64,000 nucleotides of DNA from assembly GCF_002887735.1 (NCBI RefSeq), contig NZ_PKQP01000003.1:248001-312000 (forward strand), given 5' to 3'. The first letter of the stretch is position 1. Each line of letters opens with the position of its first letter. Source of the stretch: Stenotrophomonas bentonitica. GTDB taxonomy: Bacteria; Pseudomonadota; Gammaproteobacteria; Xanthomonadales; Xanthomonadaceae. A model generated the notes under the pieces. It worked only from the letters and a program-made list of their open reading frames with translations, made no database searches and was not told where the DNA came from. The translations under genes were made by a program, and so were the position numbers. This document shows positions 16,829-26,314 of the stretch, piece by piece.

Positions 16829-17722
16829 TCAGCGCAGCGCCAGCGACACCGCGATGCCGGCGAACAGCACCGCCCCGACCCAGTTGTTGTGCAGGAAGGC
16901 CTTGAAGCACGGGTCACGCTCGCGCTTGCGGGCGATCCAGAACTCGTAGGCGATCAGCCCGGCGGCCACGCCGACGCCCAGGCCGTAATAGAACCCCAGC
17001 CCGGCGCGCAGGCCGACCAGCGCCATCGTGCCCACGAACAGCGCGTAGAGGATGCCCTGGATGACCAGGTCCAGATCGCCGAACAGGATCGCGGTGGAAT
17101 GCGAGCCCATTTTCAGGTCGTCATCGCGGTCGACCATGGCGTACCAAGTGTCGTACGCGGTGGACCACAGGATGTTGGCGCCGTACAGCAGCCAGCCGAT
17201 CACCGGCACCTCGCCCTGCACCGCGGCGAAGGCCATCGGGATGCCCCAGCCGAAGGCCATGCCCAGGTACACCTGCGGCAGGTGGGTGTAGCGCTTCAGG
17301 TAGGGGTAGCTGGCGGCCAGGAACACGCCGATGAAGCTCATGCCGATGGTGAGCCAGTTCAGGGTCAACACCAGCGCGAAGGCGACGATCATCAGCCCGG
17401 CGAACAGGGCCAGCGCCTCGCGGCCGGAGACGGCGCCGCTGGCCAGCGGGCGGTCCTTGGTGCGCTTGACGTGTGGGTCCAGCCAGCGGTCGGCGTAATC
17501 GTTGATCACGCAGCCGGCCGAGCGGGTCAGCCAGACGCCGGCGGTGAACACGAACAGCGTCCACAGCGGCGGCAGCCCGCCGGAGGCCAGCCACAGCGCC
17601 CACCAGGTGGGCCAGAGCAGCAGCAGGGTGCCGATCGGGCGGTCGGCGCGCATCAACTTCCAGTAGTGCCGCCAGCGCGACGGGGGCGCCGCTTCGGGCG
17701 CTTCAAAACGTTCGTAAGCCAT
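16829..17722 (-). CDS. ubiA: 4-hydroxybenzoate octaprenyltransferase
   Basis: A 297-residue polytopic prenyltransferase (family length about 290). It attaches the polyprenyl tail to 4-hydroxybenzoate, the second step of ubiquinone synthesis, in the inner membrane. Both Asp-rich Mg-diphosphate motifs are present: [20 protein letters not shown] and [14 protein letters not shown]. The N-terminal [20 protein letters not shown] is typical. It is monocistronic here, oriented away from tRNA-Arg. Confidence 0.95.
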   Translation of the reverse strand: MAYERFEAPEAAPPSRWRHYWKLMRADRPIGTLLLLWPTWWALWLASGGLPPLWTLFVFTAGVWLTRSAGCVINDYADRWLDPHVKRTKDRPLASGAVSGREALALFAGLMIVAFALVLTLNWLTIGMSFIGVFLAASYPYLKRYTHLPQVYLGMAFGWGIPMAFAAVQGEVPVIGWLLYGANILWSTAYDTWYAMVDRDDDLKMGSHSTAILFGDLDLVIQGILYALFVGTMALVGLRAGLGFYYGLGVGVAAGLIAYEFWIARKRERDPCFKAFLHNNWVGAVLFAGIAVSLALR

Positions 17723-17880
17723 CGGTAAAGGATACCGCCTGGGCTGGCCGGGCGCGCCGCCGCCCGGTGCATCGATGCAGGGGGCAGACCTGCGCGGCGT
17801 TTACGGATAGAATGCTCCTCCCGCGCCGCTTTGGCGGTCCGTGGCCCCATCAGGCGGCCCGGCGGGATGCAGGACACAAC

Positions 17881-17957
17881 GCGCTCGTAGCTCAGCCGGA
17901 TAGAGTAGTGGCTTCCGAAGCCATTGGTCGGGGGTTCGAATCCCTCCGGGCGCACCA
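17881..17957 (+). tRNA. tRNA-Arg (anticodon CCG)
   Basis: 77 bases from GCGCTCG to the encoded CCA. The acceptor stem GCGCTCG pairs with CGGGCGC (one G-T), the D-loop has AGCTCAG…GGATAGAG, the anticodon stem GTGGC/GCCAT encloses TTCCGAA giving anticodon CCG, and the T-arm is GGGGGTTCGAATCCCTC. A TAGAAT hexamer at 17808-17813 is a possible -10 box about 70 bases upstream. No integrase or duplicated tRNA end is nearby, so it does not look like an integration site. Confidence 0.97.
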
Positions 17958-18057
17958 TCCTTGCCACGCTTCCCTGTGTTCATTGCTCCGCCTGCGCTGA
18001 TCGCGCCCAGGCTGGGCCGCGCCATCGCCTGGCCGACCGGGTCAATGCACGCACGGG

Positions 18058-18085
18058 ATGGCCGGTACGCACCGGTACCGGCCAT
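18058..18085. repeat. Extragenic palindrome downstream of GH109 gene
   Basis: ATGGCCGGTA-CGCACCGG-TACCGGCCAT, a perfect 10-bp stem 17 bp past the end of the GH109 gene. It has no T-run; it may protect the 3' end of the minus-strand message. Confidence 0.55.
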
Positions 18086-18101
18086 GCGACGTCAGTCTTG
18101 C

Positions 18102-19457
18102 TCAGTACGTCCCATCAAACGCGAAGATCGGCTTGCGCTGCTTCCACAGGCCGGCGGTGAAATCCGGGAACTCCAGCGTCTGGAAGCTGTTGGCGATCGA
18201 CTGCTCGGACAGCGGCGTGATCGCGCTCCAGGTGACCGCGTCGTAGATGTCGATCGGCATCGGTGCTTTGGCCTTGAGGGCTTCCACGAAGGCATGGATG
18301 ACGAACCAGTCCATGCCACCGTGGCCGGCGCTGGCCGCGGTAGCGGCGTGCTGCTTCCACAGCGGGTGCTCGTACTGGTCCTGGTAGGCCTGGAACGGTT
18401 CCCACTTGTGCGGCGGGCTGCGGCCTTCGATATGGATGGACTGGTTCACATCCATCCACAGGCCCTTGGTGCCCTGCACGCGGAAGCCCATCGAGTACGG
18501 GCGCGGCAGCGAGGTGTCGTGCTGCAGCAGGATGGTTTCGCCGTTCTCGCAGGCCAGCGTGGTGGTGACGATGTCGCCGAGCTTGAAGTTCACCTTGGTG
18601 CTGGGATGGGTGGTGCCGCCGCTCTTGGCCACGGTGTACTCATGCAGACCGCGCGCCTTGCTGGCGAAAGCGTTGATATGGGTGAAGCGGTTGCCGCGGT
18701 TGATGCCGGTGTACATCGCGCACGGGCCGATGCCGTGGCTGGGGTACAGCTCACCGTTGCGCTTCACCGAGTGCTCGGTGCGCCAGCGGGCTTCGGACCA
18801 GCCCTTGGCGCCGAACTCCACGCCGCTGTCATAGGGCTGGCTGGGGTCGCCGGAATTGAACTTCACCCCGCGCAGGTCGTGCTGGTAGCCGCCCTGCAGG
18901 TGCACGAGTTCGCCGAACAGGCCTTGCCGCACCATCTGCAGCGCCGCCATCACGTCGCGGCGATAGCAGACGTTCTCCAGCAGCATGTAGGGGGTGCCGG
19001 TGGACAGCTGGGTCTTGAGGACATCCCAGTGGTCCTGCAGGGTGATGCCGGCGACCACTTCGCAGCCCACCGCGACCTTGGCCTGCATGGCCGCGATCGC
19101 CATCGGCGCGTGGTATTCCCAGGGCGTGGCGATGACCACGCCATCCAGGCCGCGCTGCTCGATCAGCCGCTTCCAGGCGTTGACGTCGCCGTCCTGGCCG
19201 TACGCCTTGGGCGCCGGCTTGCCGGCCTTGGCGACCATGTCCATGCCGCGCTTGAGCATGATCGGCTCGATGTCGCACAGCGCGACCACCTCCACGTCAT
19301 CGCGGCGGACCAGTTCCTTCAACAATACCTGGCCGCGCATGCCGGTGCCGATCAGGCCCAGCCGTACCTTGCGACCGCGCGCCCAGGCGGGCGTGTTCGG
19401 CAGCAGGCTGGTGGCGGCGACGGCCGCGCTGGCGGCGATGAATTCTCTGCGTTTCAT
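18102..19457 (-). CDS. Tat-exported Gfo/Idh/MocA-fold glycosidase, GH109 (alpha-N-acetylgalactosaminidase type)
   Basis: 451 residues. The N-terminus MKRREFIAASAAVAA is a twin-arginine signal with an AWA cleavage region near residue 26. A Rossmann dinucleotide site LGLIGTGMRG follows, then the Gfo/Idh/MocA substrate domain with YPSHGIGP and the C-terminal GMDWFVIHAFVEALK. This arrangement is typical of GH109, whose members hydrolyse terminal alpha-GalNAc by a tightly bound NAD+ redox mechanism; Tat export fits a cofactor-bearing enzyme. Its location with a TonB receptor, GH31 and the GalNAc catabolic genes supports this specificity. A plain dehydrogenase is the alternative. The ATG at 19457 is the only start that keeps the signal intact. 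Confidence 0.8.
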   Translation of the reverse strand: MKRREFIAASAAVAATSLLPNTPAWARGRKVRLGLIGTGMRGQVLLKELVRRDDVEVVALCDIEPIMLKRGMDMVAKAGKPAPKAYGQDGDVNAWKRLIEQRGLDGVVIATPWEYHAPMAIAAMQAKVAVGCEVVAGITLQDHWDVLKTQLSTGTPYMLLENVCYRRDVMAALQMVRQGLFGELVHLQGGYQHDLRGVKFNSGDPSQPYDSGVEFGAKGWSEARWRTEHSVKRNGELYPSHGIGPCAMYTGINRGNRFTHINAFASKARGLHEYTVAKSGGTTHPSTKVNFKLGDIVTTTLACENGETILLQHDTSLPRPYSMGFRVQGTKGLWMDVNQSIHIEGRSPPHKWEPFQAYQDQYEHPLWKQHAATAASAGHGGMDWFVIHAFVEALKAKAPMPIDIYDAVTWSAITPLSEQSIANSFQTLEFPDFTAGLWKQRKPIFAFDGTY

Positions 19458-19510
19458 GGACAGTACCTCGTGTGAAGATCGCGCCGGCCGGGACCGGCGC
19501 GAGGGTTGCA

Positions 19511-22483
19511 TCAGAATTTGTAGCCCACGGTCAGACTGTAGCCGCGACCGAAGATGGTGGCGTAATCGCTGGAGTCGCCCAGGAAGCTGTTCGGGTCATA
19601 GAACGGCAGACGGTCGAACAGATTCTTGATGGTGAAGCCCACGTTCCAGTGCTCGTCCGGGCGCCAGGCCACGCTCAGGTTGGCGGTCCACCACGACGGC
19701 GCACCATCGCACTTGCTCTGCTCCACCGGCAGGTAGCCGGCGGTGCACGTCTGCGGGTTGTTGTCTTCCTCGTCGATCTGCTGCAGCGCCCACTTGGTGC
19801 CGCCGACGTAGTTGACGAAAACGCTGGTGGTGACCTGCTTGTAGCTCCAGTCCGCGTTCAACGTGGCGCGCAGGCGCGGGTTGTTGTAGTAGCCGACCAG
19901 GTCGCCGTAGTACCAGCCGCTTTCGTCATCCAGGTAGGAACGGTTGCGGTTGGCGAGGGTGGCAGCCACGCCGATGTTGAGGTTGCCCCATTCGCCCAGC
20001 GAGAAGCGGCTGCGCGCGTCGATGTCGAAGCCGTCGATCAGGGTCTTGCCGCGGTTCTTGTACTGGCCCACCACGCTGGCCACGTTGCCGACGCTGTAAC
20101 CGGGCAGCGTGCCCGGGCACGCGACGCCGCTGGCCGGATCGGCGCACATCGCCGCCAGCGCCGCCAGGTTGGCGCGGTCGCTGTCGGTGATCGGCGAGCG
20201 GGTGGAGGAGATGATGTCTTCATCGCGGGTGAAATCCGGGGCGACGATTTCGTTGCTGCGGTAGATGAACCAGTAATCGGCCGATACCGAGAGCCACTGG
20301 GTCGGCTCGTAGACAAAGCCCAGCGTGGTGATCTTGGCCTTTTCCGGCTTCAGGTCCGGGTTGGGCTGGGTCATGCGCGCCACGGTGCGGCTGCAATCGG
20401 TATTGAGCAGGGTATTGCCCAGGTCCACGTCACCGCCGCGCTGCGACTTCAGCAGCAGGTTGGCGATCGCGTTGGTCTCGTTGCAGCGCACTTCATCACG
20501 GTAGCCCCCCAGCTGGGCGAACACGCCGCCGTTGCCGGACTCGGCCAGGCTGGGCGCGCGGAAGCCGGTGGAGTACGTGCCGCGCAGCATCAGCTGGTCG
20601 AACATCTGGTACTTCAGGCCGATTTTCGGGGCCAGGTTGGCGCTGAAGTCCGGGTACTTGTCCACGCGCAGCGCGGCGTCCAGTTCCAGCTTCTCGGTGA
20701 GCGGCGCCACCGTCTCGGCGAACAGCGCGTAGGTGTTGCGCTTGCCGTCGAACCACGAGCCACCCTGCTGGGTGATCAGGCCGTTGGCCGCGTCCGGGTT
20801 GCCAGGCGTGTAGAAGGTCTCGCGGCTGGCGTTGAAGCCGAAGGCCGCACGCACTTCGCCGGCCGGCATCTGGAACAGCGGGCCTTCGATCTTGCCGTCC
20901 AGGGTATGCAGGCGCGTCCAGGACTGGATATCGAAGGTCGGGAACGCTTCGCGGATCAGCGCGGCGTTGGCCTCGCTGATCTCGCCGAACTTGTAGGCCG
21001 GATGGTCGGAAATGATGACGCGGCCACTGCCCGGGTCGACGGAGTACGGGCCAAAGGCCTTCTCGAAGCCGGCCAGGTTCACGTTGGTGGTCTGGTAGGT
21101 GACCGAGTGGCTGCCCGCGGTGGCGAAGGCGGTTTCCCAGTTCCAGTCGCCAATGTCACCGCGCAGCCCGGCCACCACGCGGTAGCTCTGATCGGTGTTG
21201 CGCTGGCCGAAGTGGTTGGCGCCCACGTCCTGCAGCAGGTACTGCAGGCCGACCACGCCGCCCATCAGTGCCTTCAGTTCGGGCGAGGCGTTGTTGTATT
21301 CGTTGTTCGGGCCCAGGTACGGATACAGGAACTGGTTGACCGTGGTGCCGGTATTGCGCGAGAACCAGCTGGTCGGGTTGCCGGTGGTGGTGCCGTAGGC
21401 ACGCGGCGTGCCACCGTTGGCGGTCAGGTCGATGTCGGTGTACGTGGCTTCGGCGAAGGCTTCGGTGCTGTCGCCGATCAGGAAGTGGGCGTTGACGTAG
21501 GCGGTGTTGCGCTCGGACTTGGCGCCGGCGTCGATCTCGTTGTTCATCCACGTCTCCCAGATACAGCGCGGGCCGGCCGCTTCGCTGGTGAGTACGTTGT
21601 TGCAGCCCGGGGCGGCTTCCTGCACGCGGCGGCCGGTGACCGGATCGAAGGCGAAGTAGCTGCCCGGGTTGAACTCGCCCGGCTTGCTGCCGGTCCCCAG
21701 GCGCAGGTTGGGCAGGTAGTTCGGGTTGTTGACGTAGTACTGGTCGGGCCGCTTGTCGTAGAAGTCGCTCAGCGGAATCGCATCGCGCCGGTACAGGTTC
21801 ACCGAGGCGTAGACGTTGTAGCGGTCTTCATCCAGGTCGCCGAAGCCGGCGGTGATGCTGCCCTGGTGTTCGCCGTAGGAGCTGATCCGCGAGGATTTGT
21901 CAGTGGTGAGATTGATCTCCGCGCCCTGGTAGGAGCGCTTGGTGATCACGTTGATCACACCGGCCACCGCATCGGTGCCGTACACGGCCGAGGCACCGTC
22001 GGTCAGCACTTCCATGCGTTCGATCGCTGCAGCGGGGATTGCATCGATGTTGACGAACTGGGTCTGGAAGCCGGCCGGCGCGCCGTAGTAGGACAGGCGA
22101 CGGCCATTGAGCAGCACCAGCGTACCCTGTGCGCCGAGGCCGCGCAGGTTGGCCTGCGAGGCACCATCCGAACCGGTGAACAGCGAGCGCGCATCCTGCT
22201 GACCCGGACGTGCCGCCGGCAGATTGTCGAGCACCTGCAGCAGGGTGCGCGCACCCATGTTCTCGATGTCCTGCTTGCTGATCACCTGCACCGGCGAGGC
22301 GGTTTCCACATCACTGCGGCGGATGTTGGAGCCGGTCACCTCGATGCGCGACAGCTCGGTGGCCTTGGTATCGGGCGTTGCGTCCTGGGCGCTGGCACTG
22401 CCGACCACCGCGACGGCCAGGCCGAGTGCGATGGACAAGGGGGTGGCGGTGATGCGGCGATGGCGATGGCGTTCGGTCAACAT
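19511..22483 (-). CDS. TonB-dependent outer-membrane receptor (sugar uptake type)
   Basis: 990 residues. A signal peptide (about 1-33, ending GSASA) precedes a plug domain with RIEVTGSNIRRSD, ASPVQVISKQDIENMGA and NLRGLGAQGTLVLLNGRRL, then a 22-strand barrel that ends with aromatic YSLTVGYKF as required for outer-membrane insertion. Large TBDRs of this NxRGLG…TLVLLNGRR type in xanthomonads import carbohydrates rather than siderophores. It lies between GH31 and GH109 genes on the same strand, so it probably brings GalNAc-containing oligosaccharides into the periplasm. AAGGAG precedes the ATG at 22483. No SusD partner exists, as expected outside Bacteroidota. Confidence 0.88.
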   Translation of the reverse strand: MLTERHRHRRITATPLSIALGLAVAVVGSASAQDATPDTKATELSRIEVTGSNIRRSDVETASPVQVISKQDIENMGARTLLQVLDNLPAARPGQQDARSLFTGSDGASQANLRGLGAQGTLVLLNGRRLSYYGAPAGFQTQFVNIDAIPAAAIERMEVLTDGASAVYGTDAVAGVINVITKRSYQGAEINLTTDKSSRISSYGEHQGSITAGFGDLDEDRYNVYASVNLYRRDAIPLSDFYDKRPDQYYVNNPNYLPNLRLGTGSKPGEFNPGSYFAFDPVTGRRVQEAAPGCNNVLTSEAAGPRCIWETWMNNEIDAGAKSERNTAYVNAHFLIGDSTEAFAEATYTDIDLTANGGTPRAYGTTTGNPTSWFSRNTGTTVNQFLYPYLGPNNEYNNASPELKALMGGVVGLQYLLQDVGANHFGQRNTDQSYRVVAGLRGDIGDWNWETAFATAGSHSVTYQTTNVNLAGFEKAFGPYSVDPGSGRVIISDHPAYKFGEISEANAALIREAFPTFDIQSWTRLHTLDGKIEGPLFQMPAGEVRAAFGFNASRETFYTPGNPDAANGLITQQGGSWFDGKRNTYALFAETVAPLTEKLELDAALRVDKYPDFSANLAPKIGLKYQMFDQLMLRGTYSTGFRAPSLAESGNGGVFAQLGGYRDEVRCNETNAIANLLLKSQRGGDVDLGNTLLNTDCSRTVARMTQPNPDLKPEKAKITTLGFVYEPTQWLSVSADYWFIYRSNEIVAPDFTRDEDIISSTRSPITDSDRANLAALAAMCADPASGVACPGTLPGYSVGNVASVVGQYKNRGKTLIDGFDIDARSRFSLGEWGNLNIGVAATLANRNRSYLDDESGWYYGDLVGYYNNPRLRATLNADWSYKQVTTSVFVNYVGGTKWALQQIDEEDNNPQTCTAGYLPVEQSKCDGAPSWWTANLSVAWRPDEHWNVGFTIKNLFDRLPFYDPNSFLGDSSDYATIFGRGYSLTVGYKF

Positions 22484-22621
22484 CTTGGGCTCCTTGTTCG
22501 ATCCGCAGCGTGGGGCTGGCGGTGGATGGGTGTGTTCGGGCAAACGTCCCCCGTGCCGCGGCCAAAGGGCCGCAGACGGGAAACGGGAGAGAGCTGTTTT
22601 TCTGAAAGCGTGTTTCTTCGG

Positions 22622-25600
22622 TTACGGCGACACGATGCTGGCGGTATCGCCCTCCTGTCCGATCAGGGCGGCATTGGCCCAGTTGCCACAGACCTCCGCG
22701 GGGTGGTCGCCCTGCGCTCCGAGCGTGCGCAGGCTCAGCCGCTGCAGGCCGCGCACGTCCAGCTCCGGTTTGACCACGCCGGGTGCGTTGACCAGGCCGC
22801 TGTCATACAGCAGCCGACCGTCACCCCACACCTGGAACTGCATGCCGCCGGCGGTGCGGCACTGATCATCGATACCCAGGTCGGCGCGCAGCAGGCGCCA
22901 GCTGCCGTTGAGCTTCAGGTCGATGCGGCCGCTGGCGTTGACGCCCAGGCCGCGGCGGAAATGCAGGCCGTTCATGCGCATTTCCGCCTGCCCGCCGAAG
23001 GCGTGGTCAGTGGCGACGCTGGCCTGCAACGGTGTCGGCAGCGGCAGCGCAGACAGGTACAGCTGCTGCGCCGGGCCGTCCGGCTGCGGATGCTCCAGCA
23101 CGTGGAAGGTGGACAGCACGATCGGGCCGACATCGCGCGGCTGCAGCGCATCCACCGCACGTGCCACGCTGCCCTGCGCAGCCGTCACCATCGGATCGGC
23201 ACCACTGGCGCCATCACCTTCCGGGTTCTGCGTGCTCAGCACGCGGAAGCGCAGCAGGCGGCCAGCATGGGCGGGGAAGTCGATCTGCTGCATTCCCTGC
23301 TGCAGGGTCAGACGACCGCGCTTGATCGGCTCACCCCACTCGCCGTTGCTGTCGGCCATGTAGATTTCGTAGTCGCGGATCTGCCCGTTCTTCCAGTGCT
23401 GGTCGTTGCGCGGCGCCAGTTCGATGCCGTCGATCAGCTTGCGTTCGCCGAAGCCGAGCACCCACTCGTGCGCGCCGGTCTTGACCGCCTGGTTGCGCAC
23501 GGTGCGGAACCACGTGGCCGGATCATCGTCGAAGGCTTTCTCCATCTCATAGCCCTGCTCCTCGGCCGGCCGGTTGACCACAAGCAGGCTGTCGGAGGGC
23601 AGCGCGCGGCCCAGTTCCGGTGCGGCCGGGAAGGCATCGTCGACCGGTGCGGCGGCGATCGGCAGATCCAGCTGCAGCGTGAGTGCCTGGCGGATGTCGG
23701 TCGGCGCGGTGCGCACGTGCAGGGTGCCGCGGCGCTCTGCCGCATCGAAGTACCAGCCCTCGCCCGCACCTTGCCACGCTGCCTGGTCGGCCAGCATCGG
23801 CAGCGCGCGTCCGCCCAGCGTCACCGTGGCCGGGCGCTGGCGGCTGAGCACGCGCAGCGCATAGCGGCGCTGCGGCAGCTGGCCGGCATACCGGCCCTGC
23901 ACCGGATCGATGCGCACCTGCACCGGGCCAGTGCCCTGCGCCGGGGCCTGCACCGTGATCGCCTGCGTGCTCGATTCGCCTTTCTCATAGCGGCGGGTGG
24001 CGCCATCATCTTCGTACAGCGTGTACTGCGAGGTGCCCTGCGGGTACAGATCGAAGGTCACTTCATCCAGCGGCTTCTCACCGTCGTAGAGCATCGCCGG
24101 GTACATCGGGATGATGGCGCCGGCGCGCACGAACACCGGGATCGTGGCCAGATCGACCGGACGATCCAGCGAGCGCCCCTCGGCGCCGGCCTGCAGCTGG
24201 CGGCCATCCCAGTAGTCGATCCAGCGGCCCTGCGGCAGGTGGATGTCGCGGCGCCAGCCACGGCTTGCGGCCTGGCTGCGGTACACCGGTGCGATCAACA
24301 GCTCGCGGCCGAGCAGGAACTGGTACTTGTGCGCTTCGGTGTAGGCCTGCGGGTCCTGGGGGTAGTCCCACATCAGCGCGCGCAGCAGCGGTGCACCGCT
24401 GGTCGCTGCATCGTGTGCCAGCCCGTACATGTACGGGGTCATGCGCATCTTCAGCTTGAGGTAGTCGCGGTTGACGCTGCGGTAGGGCTCATCGAACCAC
24501 CACGGGTGCTTGCGCGCATTGCCCGACCAGCCGGACATGCCCATCAGCACAGGGGTGAAGCTCTTCCACTGCAGGTCGCGGGTGAAGGTCTCGGCGCTGC
24601 CGCCAAAGATCGCGTCCACGTCGCCACTGGCGTAGGCCATGCCGGACAGGCCCGAGCCGATCAGGGTCGGAATGTGCCAGCGGATGTAATCCCAGCTGCT
24701 GCTCTGGTCGCCGGTCCAGGCCACCGCATAGCGCTGGATGCCGCCCCAGCCCATCACCGTCCACAGGAACGGGCGCGAATCTGAGTTGTCCATGATGCCG
24801 TTGAACGCGGACTGGTTGGCATCCATCGCGAACTGGTAGCCCTTGCCGGTCCAGGCCACGTCCAGCTTCTGCACGCGGCTGCCGGCGGTACCGACTTCCC
24901 AGGCGATCTTGTCGACGCCGTTCTCGGTCCACAGGCCGGTCCTGAAGCCGTACTTCGCCAGCCCCTGCACGGTCTCGGGCAGCTTTTTGTAGCCGCAGCC
25001 GTAACCATCGTTGGGGAGGATCCAGCCGCCGGGCATGTCGTGCTCGCGGTACTGCCTGGCCACGCTGTCGACCACGTCGGACGTGGTGCCGGTCGGGCCG
25101 TCGCTCCAGCCGTCGGGCACGCTGCCCGGCTTCTTGATGTTGTTGCCATCGTTGTAGCAGTCGGCGTCGCCATAGGAGAACGCCCAACGCGGCAGCAGGC
25201 CGGCGCGGCCGGTCAGCGTGGTGTAACGGTCCAGCAGCGTATGCAGGCTCGGCCCGACGAAGTAGTACGCATCGAAGCGGTCCTCGCGGTGCAGCAGCGT
25301 GGCCTGGTCGGCCTGGCGCAGATCGTAGGTGCCGTCGCTCCACGTGTTGCGCAGCATGCCCCAGCCCCGCGAGCTCAACAGCATCGGCGCCGGGTTGGGG
25401 CGATCGCCTTCTTCCCAGCCACCGGAGTACGACACCTCCAGTTCGCGGCCCTTGAACTCGAAGCGGCCGTTCTGCTGGCCACCGCCGTAGAAGTGCTCAT
25501 CGCTTTCGCTGGAGAGCACCTGCACGCTCTGATCCTTGTCCAGGTCCAGCGGCTGCAGTTCGCGCCACAGCGCGACATCGCGGTCACCCTCGCGGCGGAC

Positions 25601-25981
25601 CAGCGCCAGGCGCAGTGGCTGGCGCTGGATGTGCAGGACCAGCGCATCGGTGCGGATGCGCACCTCGTTGGCATCCTCTTCCAGTTGGACGGCAACCTTC
25701 GCGGCCGGCTGCGGCAGCACGATCGGGGCGGCCTTGTCGCCGGCACCGGTGAGCGTGCCGTTGCGGCCGGCGCGCACGCGCAGGACGTCATCGCGCAACA
25801 GGTCCACGCGCACCGTGGCGCCGGTATCGGTGCTGAGCGTCCAACCGGGGGTGCCGTCGTTGGCGGGGGTGGCACTGATCGCACGCAGGTTACCCACCGG
25901 CGCGGCACTGGCGGTGCCGCCCAGCGCCACTGCCGCAAGCAGTGCAATCGTCAGACCAGTGCGTCGTAACCGGAAGTCCAC
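22622..25981 (-). CDS. GH31 glycoside hydrolase with F5/8-type and NPCBM modules (candidate alpha-N-acetylgalactosaminidase)
   Basis: 1119 residues: signal peptide (1-26), GH31 N-terminal beta domain, TIM barrel from about 260 (RWAFSYGDADCYND), C-terminal beta domains to about 780, a discoidin-like domain (EKAFDDDPATWFRTV, about 800-930) and an NPCBM domain (GLGVNASGRIDLKL, about 960-1110). The likely nucleophile is D374 in KLDVAWTG and the acid/base D425 in AWTGDQ, 51 residues apart, as in GH31. The usual WxDMNE nucleophile motif of alpha-glucosidases is absent; this resembles the GH31 branch reported to act on alpha-GalNAc, which the neighbours support. The start is GTG at 25981. Confidence 0.82.
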   Translation of the reverse strand: MDFRLRRTGLTIALLAAVALGGTASAAPVGNLRAISATPANDGTPGWTLSTDTGATVRVDLLRDDVLRVRAGRNGTLTGAGDKAAPIVLPQPAAKVAVQLEEDANEVRIRTDALVLHIQRQPLRLALVRREGDRDVALWRELQPLDLDKDQSVQVLSSESDEHFYGGGQQNGRFEFKGRELEVSYSGGWEEGDRPNPAPMLLSSRGWGMLRNTWSDGTYDLRQADQATLLHREDRFDAYYFVGPSLHTLLDRYTTLTGRAGLLPRWAFSYGDADCYNDGNNIKKPGSVPDGWSDGPTGTTSDVVDSVARQYREHDMPGGWILPNDGYGCGYKKLPETVQGLAKYGFRTGLWTENGVDKIAWEVGTAGSRVQKLDVAWTGKGYQFAMDANQSAFNGIMDNSDSRPFLWTVMGWGGIQRYAVAWTGDQSSSWDYIRWHIPTLIGSGLSGMAYASGDVDAIFGGSAETFTRDLQWKSFTPVLMGMSGWSGNARKHPWWFDEPYRSVNRDYLKLKMRMTPYMYGLAHDAATSGAPLLRALMWDYPQDPQAYTEAHKYQFLLGRELLIAPVYRSQAASRGWRRDIHLPQGRWIDYWDGRQLQAGAEGRSLDRPVDLATIPVFVRAGAIIPMYPAMLYDGEKPLDEVTFDLYPQGTSQYTLYEDDGATRRYEKGESSTQAITVQAPAQGTGPVQVRIDPVQGRYAGQLPQRRYALRVLSRQRPATVTLGGRALPMLADQAAWQGAGEGWYFDAAERRGTLHVRTAPTDIRQALTLQLDLPIAAAPVDDAFPAAPELGRALPSDSLLVVNRPAEEQGYEMEKAFDDDPATWFRTVRNQAVKTGAHEWVLGFGERKLIDGIELAPRNDQHWKNGQIRDYEIYMADSNGEWGEPIKRGRLTLQQGMQQIDFPAHAGRLLRFRVLSTQNPEGDGASGADPMVTAAQGSVARAVDALQPRDVGPIVLSTFHVLEHPQPDGPAQQLYLSALPLPTPLQASVATDHAFGGQAEMRMNGLHFRRGLGVNASGRIDLKLNGSWRLLRADLGIDDQCRTAGGMQFQVWGDGRLLYDSGLVNAPGVVKPELDVRGLQRLSLRTLGAQGDHPAEVCGNWANAALIGQEGDTASIVSP

Positions 25982-26314
25982 CTTGCCCCCAAGCCCGCGG
26001 TGAGCGGGAAACTGAAACCAGTGCGGCCGACTCTAGGGCAGGATCTCGAAAGATGTCAACAAATTGCAAAGAAAAAGGAAGGATAATTTATATAAACCGA
26101 AAGATACTGTGCCGTCCTTCTTTCCAAACGGCGCCTGAATACGCGTTTTCGACCGCCCGAAACCTTGCTGCGGCGCGGCATTCCGTCGAAGTGCTGACGG
26201 TAGCCCGCGAAGAAGACGACGAAAACTGTGACCGAACTACCTTTTCTTTATCTTTCGATATTTGACATTTCGAAAGAAAACGCAGAAGGTGCGGTCGCCC
26301 AACAGGAATTGCGA
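25982..26314. promoter_or_regulatory. Divergent control region of the GalNAc locus with repeated CGAAAGAT boxes
   Basis: 333 bp, distinctly AT-rich in its middle. The box CGAAAGAT occurs at 26047-26054 and 26098-26105, inverted at 26250-26257, and as CGAAAGAA at 26271-26278. The last two form CTTTCGA-N11-TCGAAAG (26252-26276). A minus-strand TTGACA (26059-26054) with TAGAGT (26035-26030, 18-bp spacer) could drive GH31. A plus-strand TTGACA lies at 26262-26267, inside the inverted repeat, for agaS. In both cases TTTCG follows TTGACA at once, so a DeoR-type repressor such as the AgaR encoded nearby could block both promoters. E. coli AgaR also uses CTTTC-type half-sites. Confidence 0.6.

Noticed and set aside
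17881..17957. tRNA-Arg as integration site of a mobile element
   Set aside because: No integrase, no repeated tRNA 3' end and no composition change beside it.
19472..24784. 1770-codon open frame on the plus strand
   Set aside because: Antisense to the TonB receptor and GH31 genes; composed of Ala/Gly/Val/Arg/His-rich low-information sequence that arises from high-GC third positions.
26228..26314. GTG start giving AgaS 29 extra residues
   Set aside because: The extension would be encoded by the operator/promoter DNA and makes the protein longer than the family; ATG at 26315 has a ribosome site.
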